Notes under the pieces: generated by a model
The model's database searches: none
Told to the model about the DNA's origin: nothing
The model's input: only the letters and a program-made list of their open reading frames with translations
Origin: Chrysiogenia bacterium
GTDB lineage: Bacteria; JAGRBM01
NCBI GenBank assembly: GCA_020434085.1
Contig: JAGRBM010000436.1
Coordinates: forward strand, 1 to 7,695
Direction: 5' to 3'
DNA: 7,695 bases
Made by a program: the position numbers and the translations under genes
Shown here: piece after piece, positions 1 to 5,778 of the stretch
Position numbering within the stretch: position 1 is the stretch's first letter
Layout of the letters: each line of letters opens with the position of its first letter

Positions 1-1
1 A

Positions 2-31
2 GGGGCGGGGTCTACCCGCCCTCTTTTGTTT
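2..31 (+). terminator. Candidate intrinsic terminator at the left edge
   Basis: Bases 3-9 (GGGCGGG) pair perfectly with 15-21 (CCCGCCC) around a 5-base loop, with a possible extra G-U pair from 2 and 22. On the plus strand the stem runs straight into a T-rich tract (TCTTTTGTTT, 22-31), the classic intrinsic terminator layout. It would stop plus-strand transcription arriving from a gene left of the window. It overlaps the last codons and stop codon of the minus-strand glycosyltransferase. Whether it also works for that gene depends on bases outside the window. The stem is seen directly; the function is inferred. Confidence 0.45.
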
Positions 32-1559
32 CCCCAGGACAATAGAGCGGGATCGCCCAGGTGCCCTTCGAGAGGGTATAGCCGTAGTCTTTTTCCAGCG
101 CGCCGCGCAGCACGCCATCGGGGTCGTGGCCTTCGACGAAGTAGTCGATGAGCAGCAGGCAGCTCCCGCTTTGCGCCACGCGCCCGGCCCACGCGCGTAG
201 CGCCTCGTCGCTCATTCGCTCATCCAGGCTGATCGTCGCCTCGGGCGTGGCAAAGGAATCGCTCCACACGCCGACGAATTCGAGGCCGCTGTCCCTTGTT
301 TCAAGCCGGATCACGTCGGCCAGCTCACCCGGGTGTACGTAGACCGGGTTCTTTACCGAGCGCGCTGCGACTTCGGCAATGAGATTGCGGAAGAGGATGG
401 GTCGCGCCGGATGAACCTCCAGCTTGAGAGCCGTTGTGCTCAGCAGCACGAGCGCGGCGAAGAGTAGCGAGAAACCCCACGCCACCTCGCGCAGACTGGT
501 GCGCAGACCCTCGGCCAGCAGAATGAACAAAAAGAAGGTCGCCGGGCTGTAGACGCGCGAGAAGTAGAACGGCAGGCCGGAGTATTTGAGAAAAATCGCG
601 CCGTTTACCAGCACGAACACCAGCACGCTGAGCGCCGGCAGCACGCCGGGCGCGCCCTTTTCGCGCAGCGAGCGATGCCCGCGCCAGAGGAAATACAGCA
701 GGCAGAGCGCGAGCGCGAACTCGCTCGCCACTACCCAGCGCCCCACGTGCGGCCCCCACGACCAGAGCTGGCCGTAGAAGAAGAGATCGGCCAGCACGTT
801 GGTCGGGCGCGTCGGCGACCCGAGCTGCACCCAATCGCGCATGAATGCGAGATATGCCGGAATCTCCGGGCGCGGATCAATGGCCCAGAAGCTCAGCGAA
901 TAAAGAAACACCGCGACCATCGGAAGCTGCGAGGCGGTCAGCAACACCCAGTCGCGCGCCTTGAGTTCCCCTCGCAGCAGCCAGACCAGCGAGATCGCCA
1001 GCGCGGCAAACCAGGGCAGCAACATGTAGCCGCCGCTCAGGAATCCAGAGAGCGAGACCGCGCCGAATGCGAGTAGCGTTTTCGTCTCGACCCTGCGGGT
1101 CTCGATCACCTGTGTTACGAGCAACGTGGCCAGCAAGGCAAAGAGCACGAGGAAGGCGTATTCCTCGGCCTGCCGCGCGATGGCCACGTGCATGGGCGAG
1201 AGCGTCAGCAGCGCCAGCGCGCCGAGCAGGGCACGACCGCCGAGGTAGCGACGCGCAAGCAGATAGAAGAGCGGGATGCACGCGGTGCTGCAGAGCGCCT
1301 GCAGCGCGCGCATGAAGAAGAAGCTGTGCCCACGCGGCCAGACAAAGCCCGAGAGCCAGGTGGTGAACACCGAACCGGCGTGCCCCACGGTGGCCTGTTC
1401 CCACAGGCTGGTATTGGGCTCGATCGCCCAGAGGATGCGGAAGGCCTCGTCGAGCCAGAGCTCGTGCCGGCCCAGCGCCAGGAAACGCACCAGCGCGCCG
1501 AGCACCGTGAGCGCGGCGACCTGAATCGTCAGCGCATTCTGCCGGGGTTGTTCGCTCAT
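12..1559 (-). CDS. GT39/ArnT-like polytopic membrane glycosyltransferase (GT-C fold), copy A
   Basis: This is a 515-residue integral membrane protein. Residues 35-39 (WLDEA) sit in the first outer loop after membrane segment 1 (about 10-28) and match the Asp-Glu motif of the GT39/PMT/ArnT families, which transfer sugars from polyprenyl-phosphate donors on the outer face of the cytoplasmic membrane. The stretch around 126-136 (AIARQAEEYAF) fits the second conserved motif of these enzymes. About 11 hydrophobic segments reach to about residue 377. A hydrophilic tail (380-515) follows, with VYVHPGELA at 406-414 and LYCPGE at 505-510. The start is set at Met 1559 because a strong ribosome binding site (GGGGGAGG) lies 4 bases upstream and because the ATG overlaps the TGA of the upstream gene as ATGA. 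A frame open up to 1670 would add 37 residues that lie inside the neighbour. It is a tandem paralog of the 1556-3094 gene and is probably cotranscribed with it. Family assignment is firm; the sugar and acceptor are unknown. Confidence 0.85.
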   Translation of the reverse strand: MSEQPRQNALTIQVAALTVLGALVRFLALGRHELWLDEAFRILWAIEPNTSLWEQATVGHAGSVFTTWLSGFVWPRGHSFFFMRALQALCSTACIPLFYLLARRYLGGRALLGALALLTLSPMHVAIARQAEEYAFLVLFALLATLLVTQVIETRRVETKTLLAFGAVSLSGFLSGGYMLLPWFAALAISLVWLLRGELKARDWVLLTASQLPMVAVFLYSLSFWAIDPRPEIPAYLAFMRDWVQLGSPTRPTNVLADLFFYGQLWSWGPHVGRWVVASEFALALCLLYFLWRGHRSLREKGAPGVLPALSVLVFVLVNGAIFLKYSGLPFYFSRVYSPATFFLFILLAEGLRTSLREVAWGFSLLFAALVLLSTTALKLEVHPARPILFRNLIAEVAARSVKNPVYVHPGELADVIRLETRDSGLEFVGVWSDSFATPEATISLDERMSDEALRAWAGRVAQSGSCLLLIDYFVEGHDPDGVLRGALEKDYGYTLSKGTWAIPLYCPGETKEGG

Positions 1560-3094
1560 CGCGCCTCCCCCGGACAATAGAGGTGCGCAATGGACCAGAA
1601 ACTCGAAACGAGTTTGTACCCGTACTGCCGCTCCAGCAGGGAGCGGAGCTCGCGGTGGGGGTCGCGCCATTGAATCCAGTGGAGTTCAATCAGGCAGGCA
1701 CGCGCTGTGGCAATTTCATTGGCGGCGGCGGCGAATTCGCGCCCGCGCATCGGGGTAAGCACGTCGCGCCACCCCTCGGGCGTGAGTTCGGGATCGCGCC
1801 ACACGCCGCGCAGCGGCGGCGAGTCCTTGCGCGCGCTCGGGCGGATGAGCGCCGCGAGCTCGCCCGGATGCACGTAGACCGTTTCGCCGGGCGCCACGTG
1901 TTCGGCTGCGGCATCCAGAATGCGGCCCTCCCACGACAGATGCACCGGATGAAAACCCGTCCACATCATGGCGAGCGAGAGCAGCACCGGCGGCAGATAG
2001 AGCACCGCCGCCGCCAGCCGCTGCGCCCTGCTCGCGGCGATCAGTCCGCTGGCAATCAGCAGGTAAAAGGGAAGCGAGGCCGTCGCGTAGGCGCGCGCGA
2101 AGTACCAGGGCTTTCCAAAGAACGAAAAGTAGATGAGCCCCATGAGCGCCGGGACGCCCACGCAGAGCCCGAGCACCGGCGCCGCCAGTTGAGATTCCTT
2201 GCGCAGCCTGCGATAGCCCAGCCAGGCGAGCGCAACGGCCCCGGCGCTCAGGAACACTTCGGCCGCGATCACGCCCAGGTGGCCGCGCGGGGTCCACACC
2301 CAGCTCTCCGCGTGGACAAGGAGATCGGTCACCACCGCCGCGGGCGAGCTCGGAAGCCGCGGCCAGGTCATGCGGCGAATCCACTCGACATAGGCACCCG
2401 GTTCCTCGGCAAAGACGCCGTAGGAGAGGAGCCAGCCGAAGAGCGCGAGCATCGGGAGCTGCGCCGCCGTCAGAATGATCCACTCGCGCGCGCCGAGTTT
2501 CTTTCCGATGCGCGCGAGTACCAGCGCGGCCAGCACGCTCCAGTAACCAAGAATCAGGTAGCCACCGATGAGCAGGCCGAGCGCTTCGATCGCGCCGAGC
2601 CACGGGGCCAGCCGCGCGGTGTCCGATTCATCTTCGATGAGAAGAAATCCCAGCCAGGTTCCCAGCAGGGCGAAAAAGACCGTGAACTCGTGCTCTTCGA
2701 GACTGCCCGAGAGCGCCAGGTGAAAAGGCGCCAGGCAGAGCAGCCACCCGGCCACCAACGCCAGGCGAGCGCCGAAAAAGCGCCGCACAAACAGGAAGAA
2801 CAGCGCGACATTGAGCGTGCCGATGAGCGCGTAGGGAAGGCGCAGCCACCACCAGGCATTGCTGAGCGCGGCCATGGCACGCAGCAGCAACACACCGCCG
2901 ACCGAACCGATGTGAATGATGGCCGCCTGCTCGCCGAGCCTTCCGCTTTCCGCCGTGGCGGATACGAGCCGCAGGGTATCGACCATGCCGAACTCGTGCG
3001 CGCCGATGTTCCACAGGCGAAGCAGCGCGCCCACCGCCGTGAGCCACAGCAGGCGGCGCCGGTCATCGGCAGAGAGTTCGGGAAGCAGCTTCAT
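1556..3094 (-). CDS. GT39-like polytopic membrane glycosyltransferase, copy B, with altered acidic motif
   Basis: This 512-residue membrane protein is clearly paralogous to the gene just downstream. VYVHPGELA falls at residues 406-414 and LYCPGE at 505-510 in both proteins, and QLPM lies near 212-215. About 12 hydrophobic segments run to about residue 378, followed by a soluble C-terminal region. The first outer loop reads HEFGMVDTLR (33-42) where the paralog reads HELWLDEAFR, so the Asp-Glu pair has become Val38-Asp39 and only one acidic residue remains. The second motif has Glu133-Glu134 but His-Glu in place of Tyr-Ala. The start at 3094 is chosen because the protein then begins just before the first membrane segment, like its paralog, with a GGCGGA-like ribosome binding site 6 bases upstream. 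In-frame ATGs at 3148 and 3217 would add non-conserved residues across the intergenic region. It could be an active enzyme with different specificity or a partner subunit of copy A. Confidence 0.8.
   Translation of the reverse strand: MKLLPELSADDRRRLLWLTAVGALLRLWNIGAHEFGMVDTLRLVSATAESGRLGEQAAIIHIGSVGGVLLLRAMAALSNAWWWLRLPYALIGTLNVALFFLFVRRFFGARLALVAGWLLCLAPFHLALSGSLEEHEFTVFFALLGTWLGFLLIEDESDTARLAPWLGAIEALGLLIGGYLILGYWSVLAALVLARIGKKLGAREWIILTAAQLPMLALFGWLLSYGVFAEEPGAYVEWIRRMTWPRLPSSPAAVVTDLLVHAESWVWTPRGHLGVIAAEVFLSAGAVALAWLGYRRLRKESQLAAPVLGLCVGVPALMGLIYFSFFGKPWYFARAYATASLPFYLLIASGLIAASRAQRLAAAVLYLPPVLLSLAMMWTGFHPVHLSWEGRILDAAAEHVAPGETVYVHPGELAALIRPSARKDSPPLRGVWRDPELTPEGWRDVLTPMRGREFAAAANEIATARACLIELHWIQWRDPHRELRSLLERQYGYKLVSSFWSIAHLYCPGEAR
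1564..1571 (-). promoter_or_regulatory. Ribosome binding site of glycosyltransferase copy A
   Basis: On the minus strand the sequence reads GGGGGAGG, then CGCG, then the ATG at 1559-1557. The strong match to the anti-Shine-Dalgarno sequence, inside the 3' end of the upstream gene, decides the start of copy A. Together with the ATGA overlap it indicates translational coupling of the pair. Confidence 0.7.
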
Positions 3095-3144
3095 CGAATA
3101 TCCGCCCGGCCCCCCTTCATTGACGATCAACGACACAGGGGTAA

Positions 3145-3165
3145 GCATTCCAGTAGTTGGAAAGC
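3145..3165. repeat. 21-base imperfect palindrome, possible operator
   Basis: The sequence is GC-A-TTCCA-GTAGT-TGGAA-A-GC. The TTCCA and TGGAA arms (3148-3152 and 3158-3162) are perfect inverted repeats around a 5-base centre, and the flanking GC pairs extend the symmetry past one mismatch. Two half-sites with centres 10 bases apart, about one helical turn, suit a dimeric helix-turn-helix regulator. It lies about 50 bases upstream of copy B and about 85 bases upstream of the plus-strand operon. No regulator gene is in the window, so the role is inferred. Confidence 0.3.
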
Positions 3166-3234
3166 CTTCAAATTCCGGGTCGCGGTGAAGTCTACCACGG
3201 GCGCTCCGTGTTGGCATTCACCCGCGAGATCGGC

Positions 3235-3241
3235 GAGGGGA
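3235..3241 (+). promoter_or_regulatory. Ribosome binding site of the plus-strand operon's first gene
   Basis: GAGGGGA lies 7 bases before the GTG at 3249. It supports a GTG start for the first glycosyltransferase of the plus-strand operon, where no upstream ATG fits. Confidence 0.55.
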
Positions 3242-3248
3242 CGGGCGC

Positions 3249-5081
3249 GTGAGCGAAAACGAGAACGACGAGCTGGACTGGCGGTCCCAATGGGGGCCGG
3301 AGCTGCTCATTCTCGCGCTCGCCGTGCTGCTGCGCGTGTGGGATTTCGGTGCCGCCGAGTTCGTCCGTTACGCCGATCGCGACGCCTATCGCGGGTGGCT
3401 GATGATCCACGGGAAGCTGCGTTCCATGATGGGACCCGAGCTCACCTACGGCGGCAACCTGCCGGGGCCTTTCCTATATTTGACGTTGGGTTTCGTGTTG
3501 CTGCTCTTCGGAGGAAATCCCGAGAGCCTCGTCGGCCTTGCCGCCCTGTGCTCGCTGGGTGCGCTGGGGCTCTCCTATTTCGCCGTGCGCGAGTTGTTCG
3601 GCCGTCGCGTGGCGCTTGTCGCCGCGCTGCATCTCTGTATTCTTCCCTCGCACTTTTTCAACGCGCGTCTTGCCTGGAATCCGACCTGGGGCCTCCCGCT
3701 TGCGGCGGGCGTGTTCCTGCTGCTCGCTCGCAGCATCCGCCGGGGGCCGAGCCTTCGCCGGATCGGCGGCGCGGGCGCGCTCATCGGGCTGGCGGTGCAG
3801 TGTCACGGCAGTTACTTCTCGCTCCTCGTGCCGGCGCTGCTGGTCCCGGCCTTCTTCGTCAGTTCGCTTCGCGAACGCTCGAAGTTTGCCGGGGTGCTCA
3901 TCGCCTTCGCACTGCTTCCGCAGGTTCCCTACTTCATTGAGCTTGCCGGTCGCCCGGTGGAGAAAACCATCGAGAAAATCGATCGCAGCGCCTATTACTT
4001 CGAACTGCGCTCCCAGTTTGGAGAAACACCGCTCGAGCCCATCGCACGCGGCGAGATCCTCACCGAGGAAGAGCTCCTCGCCCGCGTGGGCGAGCGCCCG
4101 CTTGCTCCGTGGACGCCCTTCGCCATTGCCGCGCATCAGATTTATCCAAGCGCCAACGAAGATGCCTACGATTTTCGCTGGCTCACGCGCGCCGACAACT
4201 TTCTGAACTACGGTGCCTGGGGTCCGTTCTGGCGATTCCTGCAGGGCGCGACCGCGCTCCTGCTGCTCGCCCTGTTCGGGCTGGGCCTCTTCGAAGCGTT
4301 CACACGCTGGCGCGCGAAGCGCGACGAGGCTGCGCCGCTGCTGGCCGCGTGGCTGCTCGCGCCGCTCGTTCCGATCACGCTCATTCAGCAGGTCTACTTC
4401 GCTTTTCCCGACGATCCGTCCATGAGCGTTTGGGTCTCTGGATCGCGCTACCTGCTCCCGGCCTTTCCCGCGGCCAGCGCCTTTGTCGCGCTCGGCGTAG
4501 AAAATCTCCGGGAGCGTTTTGGCCAAAAACGCTGGATTCTTGCTCCCCTGGCGCTTGCCGTTCTGTGCGGCGTGCTCATCGATTTCGGTTTTCGGTTTAC
4601 GACCTACTATTTCAATCGCAGCGGCGCGATCAATCGCATGACCATTTCACAAAAGCTTGAACTGGCAGGTGCCCTGCGCTGCACGCTCGGACTGAGCCTC
4701 GAGGACATCGAAACACGGGTCGTCGACCGCAGCCTGCTGGCCATCGAAGACGACTTCATGCTGCCCTTCGCCCATGCCGCAGTACACTGCGATGGTGATT
4801 CGACTCACGTGACCCTGCCACCCGATGCCTGCCTGGCCCTCGACCTGCCGGCCCGGCTCCGGAAGGACAGCCGGTACTGGCCCGGCAGAATCGCCAACCA
4901 AAACATTAAGGAGGCGGCCCGATTGACCCCCTCCGGGCTCACCCCTATCCTTCAAACTGATAGTTTTGTCATCTCGACCTATGAACGGATGCCTTGCCTG
5001 AAGGGCAATGTCATCAACGGGTACTTTTCCGATGAACGAGACCCTGAGCGAACCGACGCGTCCTGGCGTCGCCGGAACTGA
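3249..5081 (+). CDS. GT-C family polytopic membrane glycosyltransferase with cysteine-containing C-terminal region
   Basis: This is a 610-residue membrane protein starting at GTG. Membrane segment 1 (about 16-33) is followed by an outer loop with acidic residues at 43 and 45 (YADRDAYRG), the expected place of the GT-C catalytic acid, and by GGNLPGPFLYL at 68-78. ARLAWNP (139-145) resembles the second motif of GT39-like enzymes. About 12 hydrophobic segments extend to about residue 447. A soluble region (about 230-330) interrupts them, and a long hydrophilic C-terminal region (about 450-610) follows. That region has Cys at 478, 514, 528 and 583 and is probably periplasmic, so disulfides are possible. 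It shares the general fold and motif order with the two minus-strand glycosyltransferases but not their VYVHPGELA or LYCPGE signatures, so it is a more distant relative. It is the first gene of an operon with the methyltransferase, which it overlaps. It probably moves a sugar from a polyprenyl-phosphate donor to a surface molecule; donor and acceptor are unknown. Confidence 0.8.
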   Translation: MSENENDELDWRSQWGPELLILALAVLLRVWDFGAAEFVRYADRDAYRGWLMIHGKLRSMMGPELTYGGNLPGPFLYLTLGFVLLLFGGNPESLVGLAALCSLGALGLSYFAVRELFGRRVALVAALHLCILPSHFFNARLAWNPTWGLPLAAGVFLLLARSIRRGPSLRRIGGAGALIGLAVQCHGSYFSLLVPALLVPAFFVSSLRERSKFAGVLIAFALLPQVPYFIELAGRPVEKTIEKIDRSAYYFELRSQFGETPLEPIARGEILTEEELLARVGERPLAPWTPFAIAAHQIYPSANEDAYDFRWLTRADNFLNYGAWGPFWRFLQGATALLLLALFGLGLFEAFTRWRAKRDEAAPLLAAWLLAPLVPITLIQQVYFAFPDDPSMSVWVSGSRYLLPAFPAASAFVALGVENLRERFGQKRWILAPLALAVLCGVLIDFGFRFTTYYFNRSGAINRMTISQKLELAGALRCTLGLSLEDIETRVVDRSLLAIEDDFMLPFAHAAVHCDGDSTHVTLPPDACLALDLPARLRKDSRYWPGRIANQNIKEAARLTPSGLTPILQTDSFVISTYERMPCLKGNVINGYFSDERDPERTDASWRRRN

Positions 5082-5778
5082 AGCGCCAGCCGCGCGTTCG
5101 GAGCGTTCGCTCGAGGAATTCTGGGACAACAAGATTCTCCATTGGGAGGACAGCGCCTACGGTCCCGTGCCCGCCGCGCCGCTGGCCCGCGTCTTCCACA
5201 ATCTTCGCAGCTCCATTCGCGCGCGGCTCAACCTGACTGCCGGCATTCTCGCGCCGTATCTCCAAAGTTATACGCGCGTGCTCGACCTGGGCTGCGGCTC
5301 GGGAATCCTGGGCGAGCGCCTGCTCGGCGAATCGCCTTGCCGCTACGAGGGCATCGATCTTTCCGGGCGCGCCTGCGAGCGCGCGCGCGAGCGACTCGCC
5401 TCCTTCGAAGGGCGCGCCCGCATCACCCGCGCCGCCGCGCTGGAGACTCCGTGGCCCGACGCCGACATCGTCGTCGCACTGGGCCTGCTCGACTGGCTCG
5501 AAGCCTCCGAGATCGACGCCCTGCTCGCGCGGCTCTCCAAGCACCGCTTCGTCTTTTCATTCAGTGAGGCCTCCCCGAGCCTTGCCGCGCGCGTGCACCG
5601 CCTGTGGCTGGTGCGCCGCACGCAGATCATGGGAACGCCCGCGCGCGCGCACCACCACAGCGAGTCCTACATCCGCGAAGTGCTCGAGCGACATTCCTGC
5701 GGACCGGTGCGCTTCGTGCGCGATCCGGCGATGCGCTTTGGCGTGCTGGTGACCAACCTGGAAGAGAACGCGAAGTGA
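5032..5778 (+). CDS. Class I SAM-dependent methyltransferase
   Basis: This is a 248-residue cytoplasmic protein with a Rossmann-type methyltransferase core. Motif I is VLDLGCGSG (83-91), the acidic end of strand 2 is EGIDLS (106-111), and the post-II/motif IV region is DADIVVALGLLDWL (143-156). The N-terminal EFWDNKILHWEDSAYG (about 29-44) precedes the core, and a HHHSESYIREVLE segment (about 207-219) near the C-terminus may contribute to substrate binding. The start is uncertain: ATG 5032 overlaps the preceding gene by 50 bases, and ATG 5008 would add 8 residues and a longer overlap. Neither has a strong ribosome binding site, so coupling to upstream translation is likely. Its TGA overlaps the GTG of the radical SAM gene. 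From context it probably methylates a sugar, lipid or intermediate of the same pathway as its neighbours. An O- or N-methyl target cannot be read from the sequence. Confidence 0.83.
   Translation: MNETLSEPTRPGVAGTEAPAARSERSLEEFWDNKILHWEDSAYGPVPAAPLARVFHNLRSSIRARLNLTAGILAPYLQSYTRVLDLGCGSGILGERLLGESPCRYEGIDLSGRACERARERLASFEGRARITRAAALETPWPDADIVVALGLLDWLEASEIDALLARLSKHRFVFSFSEASPSLAARVHRLWLVRRTQIMGTPARAHHHSESYIREVLERHSCGPVRFVRDPAMRFGVLVTNLEENAK
5760..5766 (+). promoter_or_regulatory. Ribosome binding site of the radical SAM gene
   Basis: GGAAGAG lies 8 bases before the GTG at 5775, inside the end of the methyltransferase gene. It supports the GTGA overlap start over upstream in-frame starts, which would read methyltransferase sequence in the wrong frame. 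Confidence 0.5.

Larger units (their letters stand above)
3095..3248. promoter_or_regulatory. Divergent intergenic region, probable two-way promoter
   Basis: This 154-base stretch separates the minus-strand glycosyltransferase pair from the plus-strand operon and is the only sizeable gap in the window, so promoters for both transcripts should lie here. No convincing -35/-10 pair can be picked out in this GC-rich sequence. A TTGACG at 3120-3125 has no good -10 partner. The middle part (about 3125-3175) is distinctly less GC-rich than the flanks, as promoters often are. The palindrome at 3145-3165 and a short inverted repeat at 3196-3210 (CACGG-GCGCT-CCGTG) are the only symmetric elements seen. 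No small gene is apparent. Confidence 0.45.

Noticed and set aside
3120-3148. TTGACG as a plus-strand -35 box
   Set aside because: At 16 to 18 bases spacing the -10 candidates (TAAGCA, AAGCAT, AGCATT) match the consensus poorly, and it lies about 125 bases upstream of the gene it would serve.
1583-3940. A 785-codon plus-strand open frame opposite glycosyltransferase copy B
   Set aside because: Its product is rich in Arg, Gln, His and Glu with no recognisable domain. It is the antisense shadow of a GC-rich hydrophobic gene, and it runs through the divergent promoter region into a wrong frame of the next gene.
3474-4526. A 350-codon minus-strand open frame opposite the plus-strand glycosyltransferase
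   Set aside because: Charged low-complexity translation with no motifs; the opposite strand has clear membrane segments and family motifs.
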